From NCBI GenBank assembly GCA_018652335.1, contig JABICI010000008.1:1-34123 (forward strand): a DNA stretch of 34,123 nucleotides, read 5' to 3'. Positions 32,818 to 34,123 of the stretch are shown one piece after another. Numbering within the stretch: the first letter of the stretch is position 1; the number at the start of each line of letters is the position of its first letter. Position numbers and translations under genes: made by a program. This stretch comes from Flavobacteriales bacterium. Its GTDB lineage: Bacteria > Bacteroidota > Bacteroidia > Flavobacteriales > BACL11. Under the pieces are notes generated by a model. That model did not search any database. It saw only the letters and a list, made by a program, of their open reading frames with translations, and was not told the origin of the DNA.

Positions 32818-34123
32818 TTTCTTAATCTTTATGCCAAAATACCCATATGCTATTGTCATTAATGGTGATATAAGGTTAAAGAAGCAAAATGGGAGGTAAG
32901 CTAGTGTTGCAACACCTAATACTGCTGATTGTGTTGCTCCACAAGAATTCCATGGAATTAAAACGGATGTAACCGTTCCGCTATCTTCCAATGTTCTGCT
33001 CAGATTCTCAGGAGCTAATTTCTTTTCTTCATAGGTTTTAGAATACATTCTACCAGGAACAACTATGCTCATATATTGATCTGATGTTGTTAAATTGAAA
33101 AAGATACATGTTGTAGCTGTTGATGCAATTAGACTTCCTGTACTTTTTGCATATTCAACAATAGGATAAGCAACTCTATTAAGCAAACCTGTTGCCTCAA
33201 TTGATCCACTAAAAATCATCGCAGAAAATATAAGTAGTAAAGTATTGAGCATTCCATACATTCCACCAGATTTAAGTAAATCAGATCTGTCAGCAATTGC
33301 AATATTAAATATATCATTTATTGTAGTATTTACAGAATTGAAATTTACATCGCCAATCATTGAATTTACTATTCCAATATAATATGAACTTATATTAGAT
33401 GAAGACATTCCAGAAATTTCAATTACAATAGAAGGTTGAAAAATGATTGCAAATATTGCACCTAAAATTGTTCCAAATAATAAAGCAGGTATAGCTGAAA
33501 CTTTCTTTATTATCATTACTATAACAAAGATAGGTACTAAAAATAGCCATATTGATATGTTGAATTTATTAGCAATAACTTCAGTTGCCTGACTAATTTG
33601 TCGAGAAGAGATATTAGTATCAAAGTAAAATCCTATTATAAGAAATATAATTATTGTAATTAAAAATGAAGGTATAGTTGTAAGCATCATATATTTTATA
33701 TGATCAAATAAATCAACACCACCTATAGCAGCGGCCATATTTGTAGTTTCAGATAATGGAGACATTTTGTCACCAAAATATGCGCCAGATATGATAGATC
33801 CTCCAATTAATCCAATTGGAAGGCCTATGGCAGTTCCAATTGCTAATAGGGCTATTCCGACTGTTGCAATAGTGCTCCAAGAACTTCCAGTTGAAAGCGA
33901 TACTATTGCTGTAATAATTGCTGTAGCAAACAAGAATATTTTTGGATTAAGTATCTGTAAACCGTAATAAATCATTGTAGGAATAACGCCTGAGATTAAC
34001 CATGTCCCTGATAATGCCCCAATAAGTAGTAGCATAATTATTGCTGGCACAACAGATTTTATACTATTGCTTATTCCTTCAATTATTTTTTGCCATTTAC
34101 ATCCGTATATTATCCCTACTATA
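32806..34123 (-). CDS. nhaC: NhaC-family Na+/H+ antiporter (partial, 5' end outside window)
   Basis: At least 439 residues of an integral membrane antiporter exchanging Na+ for H+ at the inner membrane. The family-typical segments PAIIMLLLIGALSGTW, IPTMIYYGLQIL, STGSSWSTIATVG, SGAYFGDKMSPLSETTNMA and IPWNSCGATQSAVLG are present, with about ten hydrophobic helices. A GTG at 34050 could be read as a start, but the frame stays open to the window edge and encodes IVGIIYGCKWQKIIEGISN upstream of it. This matches the family's pre-helix region, so the gene continues past 34123. The 3' end overlaps the convergent cysteine desulfurase gene by 12 nt. Sodium export fits a marine habitat. Confidence 0.92.
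   Translation of the reverse strand, partial: IVGIIYGCKWQKIIEGISNSIKSVVPAIIMLLLIGALSGTWLISGVIPTMIYYGLQILNPKIFLFATAIITAIVSLSTGSSWSTIATVGIALLAIGTAIGLPIGLIGGSIISGAYFGDKMSPLSETTNMAAAIGGVDLFDHIKYMMLTTIPSFLITIIIFLIIGFYFDTNISSRQISQATEVIANKFNISIWLFLVPIFVIVMIIKKVSAIPALLFGTILGAIFAIIFQPSIVIEISGMSSSNISSYYIGIVNSMIGDVNFNSVNTTINDIFNIAIADRSDLLKSGGMYGMLNTLLLIFSAMIFSGSIEATGLLNRVAYPIVEYAKSTGSLIASTATTCIFFNLTTSDQYMSIVVPGRMYSKTYEEKKLAPENLSRTLEDSGTVTSVLIPWNSCGATQSAVLGVATLAYLPFCFFNLISPLMTIAYGYFGIKIKKLRK

Noticed and set aside
34048-34050. GTG start for the NhaC antiporter
   Set aside because: The frame remains open to the window edge and encodes family-like sequence upstream, so this is an internal Val and the gene is truncated by the window.
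1-34123. CRISPR arrays, insertion sequences, phage genes, tRNA genes or defence systems
   Set aside because: No direct repeats with regular spacers, no transposase or integrase motifs, no tRNA-like cloverleaf seen, and no restriction, toxin or nuclease modules; gaps are too short to hide larger elements.

Overview
The window is about 34 kb of AT-rich chromosomal DNA from a member of the Bacteroidota, most likely an uncultured marine Flavobacteriales lineage. The evidence is a T9SS-type C-terminal sorting domain, a TonB receptor with a carboxypeptidase-like N-terminal domain, GCTD...DDGSC repeats in a lipoprotein, a DUF4295 gene directly behind rpmG, exact TAnnTTTG (-7) promoter elements in front of many genes, and an almost complete absence of Shine-Dalgarno sequences. 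There is no rRNA, tRNA, CRISPR array, transposase or phage gene. Coding density is very high: the longest gap is about 190 bp, so no stretch over 300 bases lacks a gene.

Region 1 (1-5451, + strand) has a DUF454 membrane protein, then a cell-envelope cluster that looks like metal (probably copper) acquisition or handling. It comprises a HYC_CC_PP-like Cys-rich protein, a TonB-dependent receptor, a periplasmic HMA protein, a thioredoxin-fold protein with a T9SS signal, and an outer-membrane beta-barrel. Four of these five proteins carry a vicinal CC motif and the fifth carries CGPC. Region 2 (5463-13270, - strand) holds divIC and an unusual single-gene fusion of the two methylmalonyl-CoA mutase subunits, a short RsmI-like methyltransferase, a low-molecular-weight phosphatase, dnaA, and a 5'-nucleotidase split over two genes.

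Region 3 (13315-24011, mostly +) has a hot-dog thioesterase, a uridine-phosphorylase-like enzyme (- strand), a universal stress protein, PncC, and then a translation and secretion block: rpmB, (lipoprotein, M1 peptidase), rpmG, DUF4295, ftsY, rimO, ffh, folD and a cold-shock gene. FtsY and Ffh are the two GTPases of co-translational membrane targeting. Region 4 (24061-30229, - strand) reads comA, DUF368, aroE, then a second promoter, a DUF349 coiled-coil protein and uvrB. Region 5 (30311-34123) has glmM and a cysteine desulfurase on +, overlapping tail-to-tail with an NhaC-type Na+/H+ antiporter whose N-terminus lies outside the window.

Most genes are housekeeping. The points most worth following are the MutA-MutB fusion, the Cys-rich envelope cluster, a promoter located inside a terminator loop, a hairpin downstream of another promoter, very short or possibly absent 5' leaders, and an orphan phosphosulfolactate synthase. 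I did not find a clearly new multi-gene defence or mobile system.
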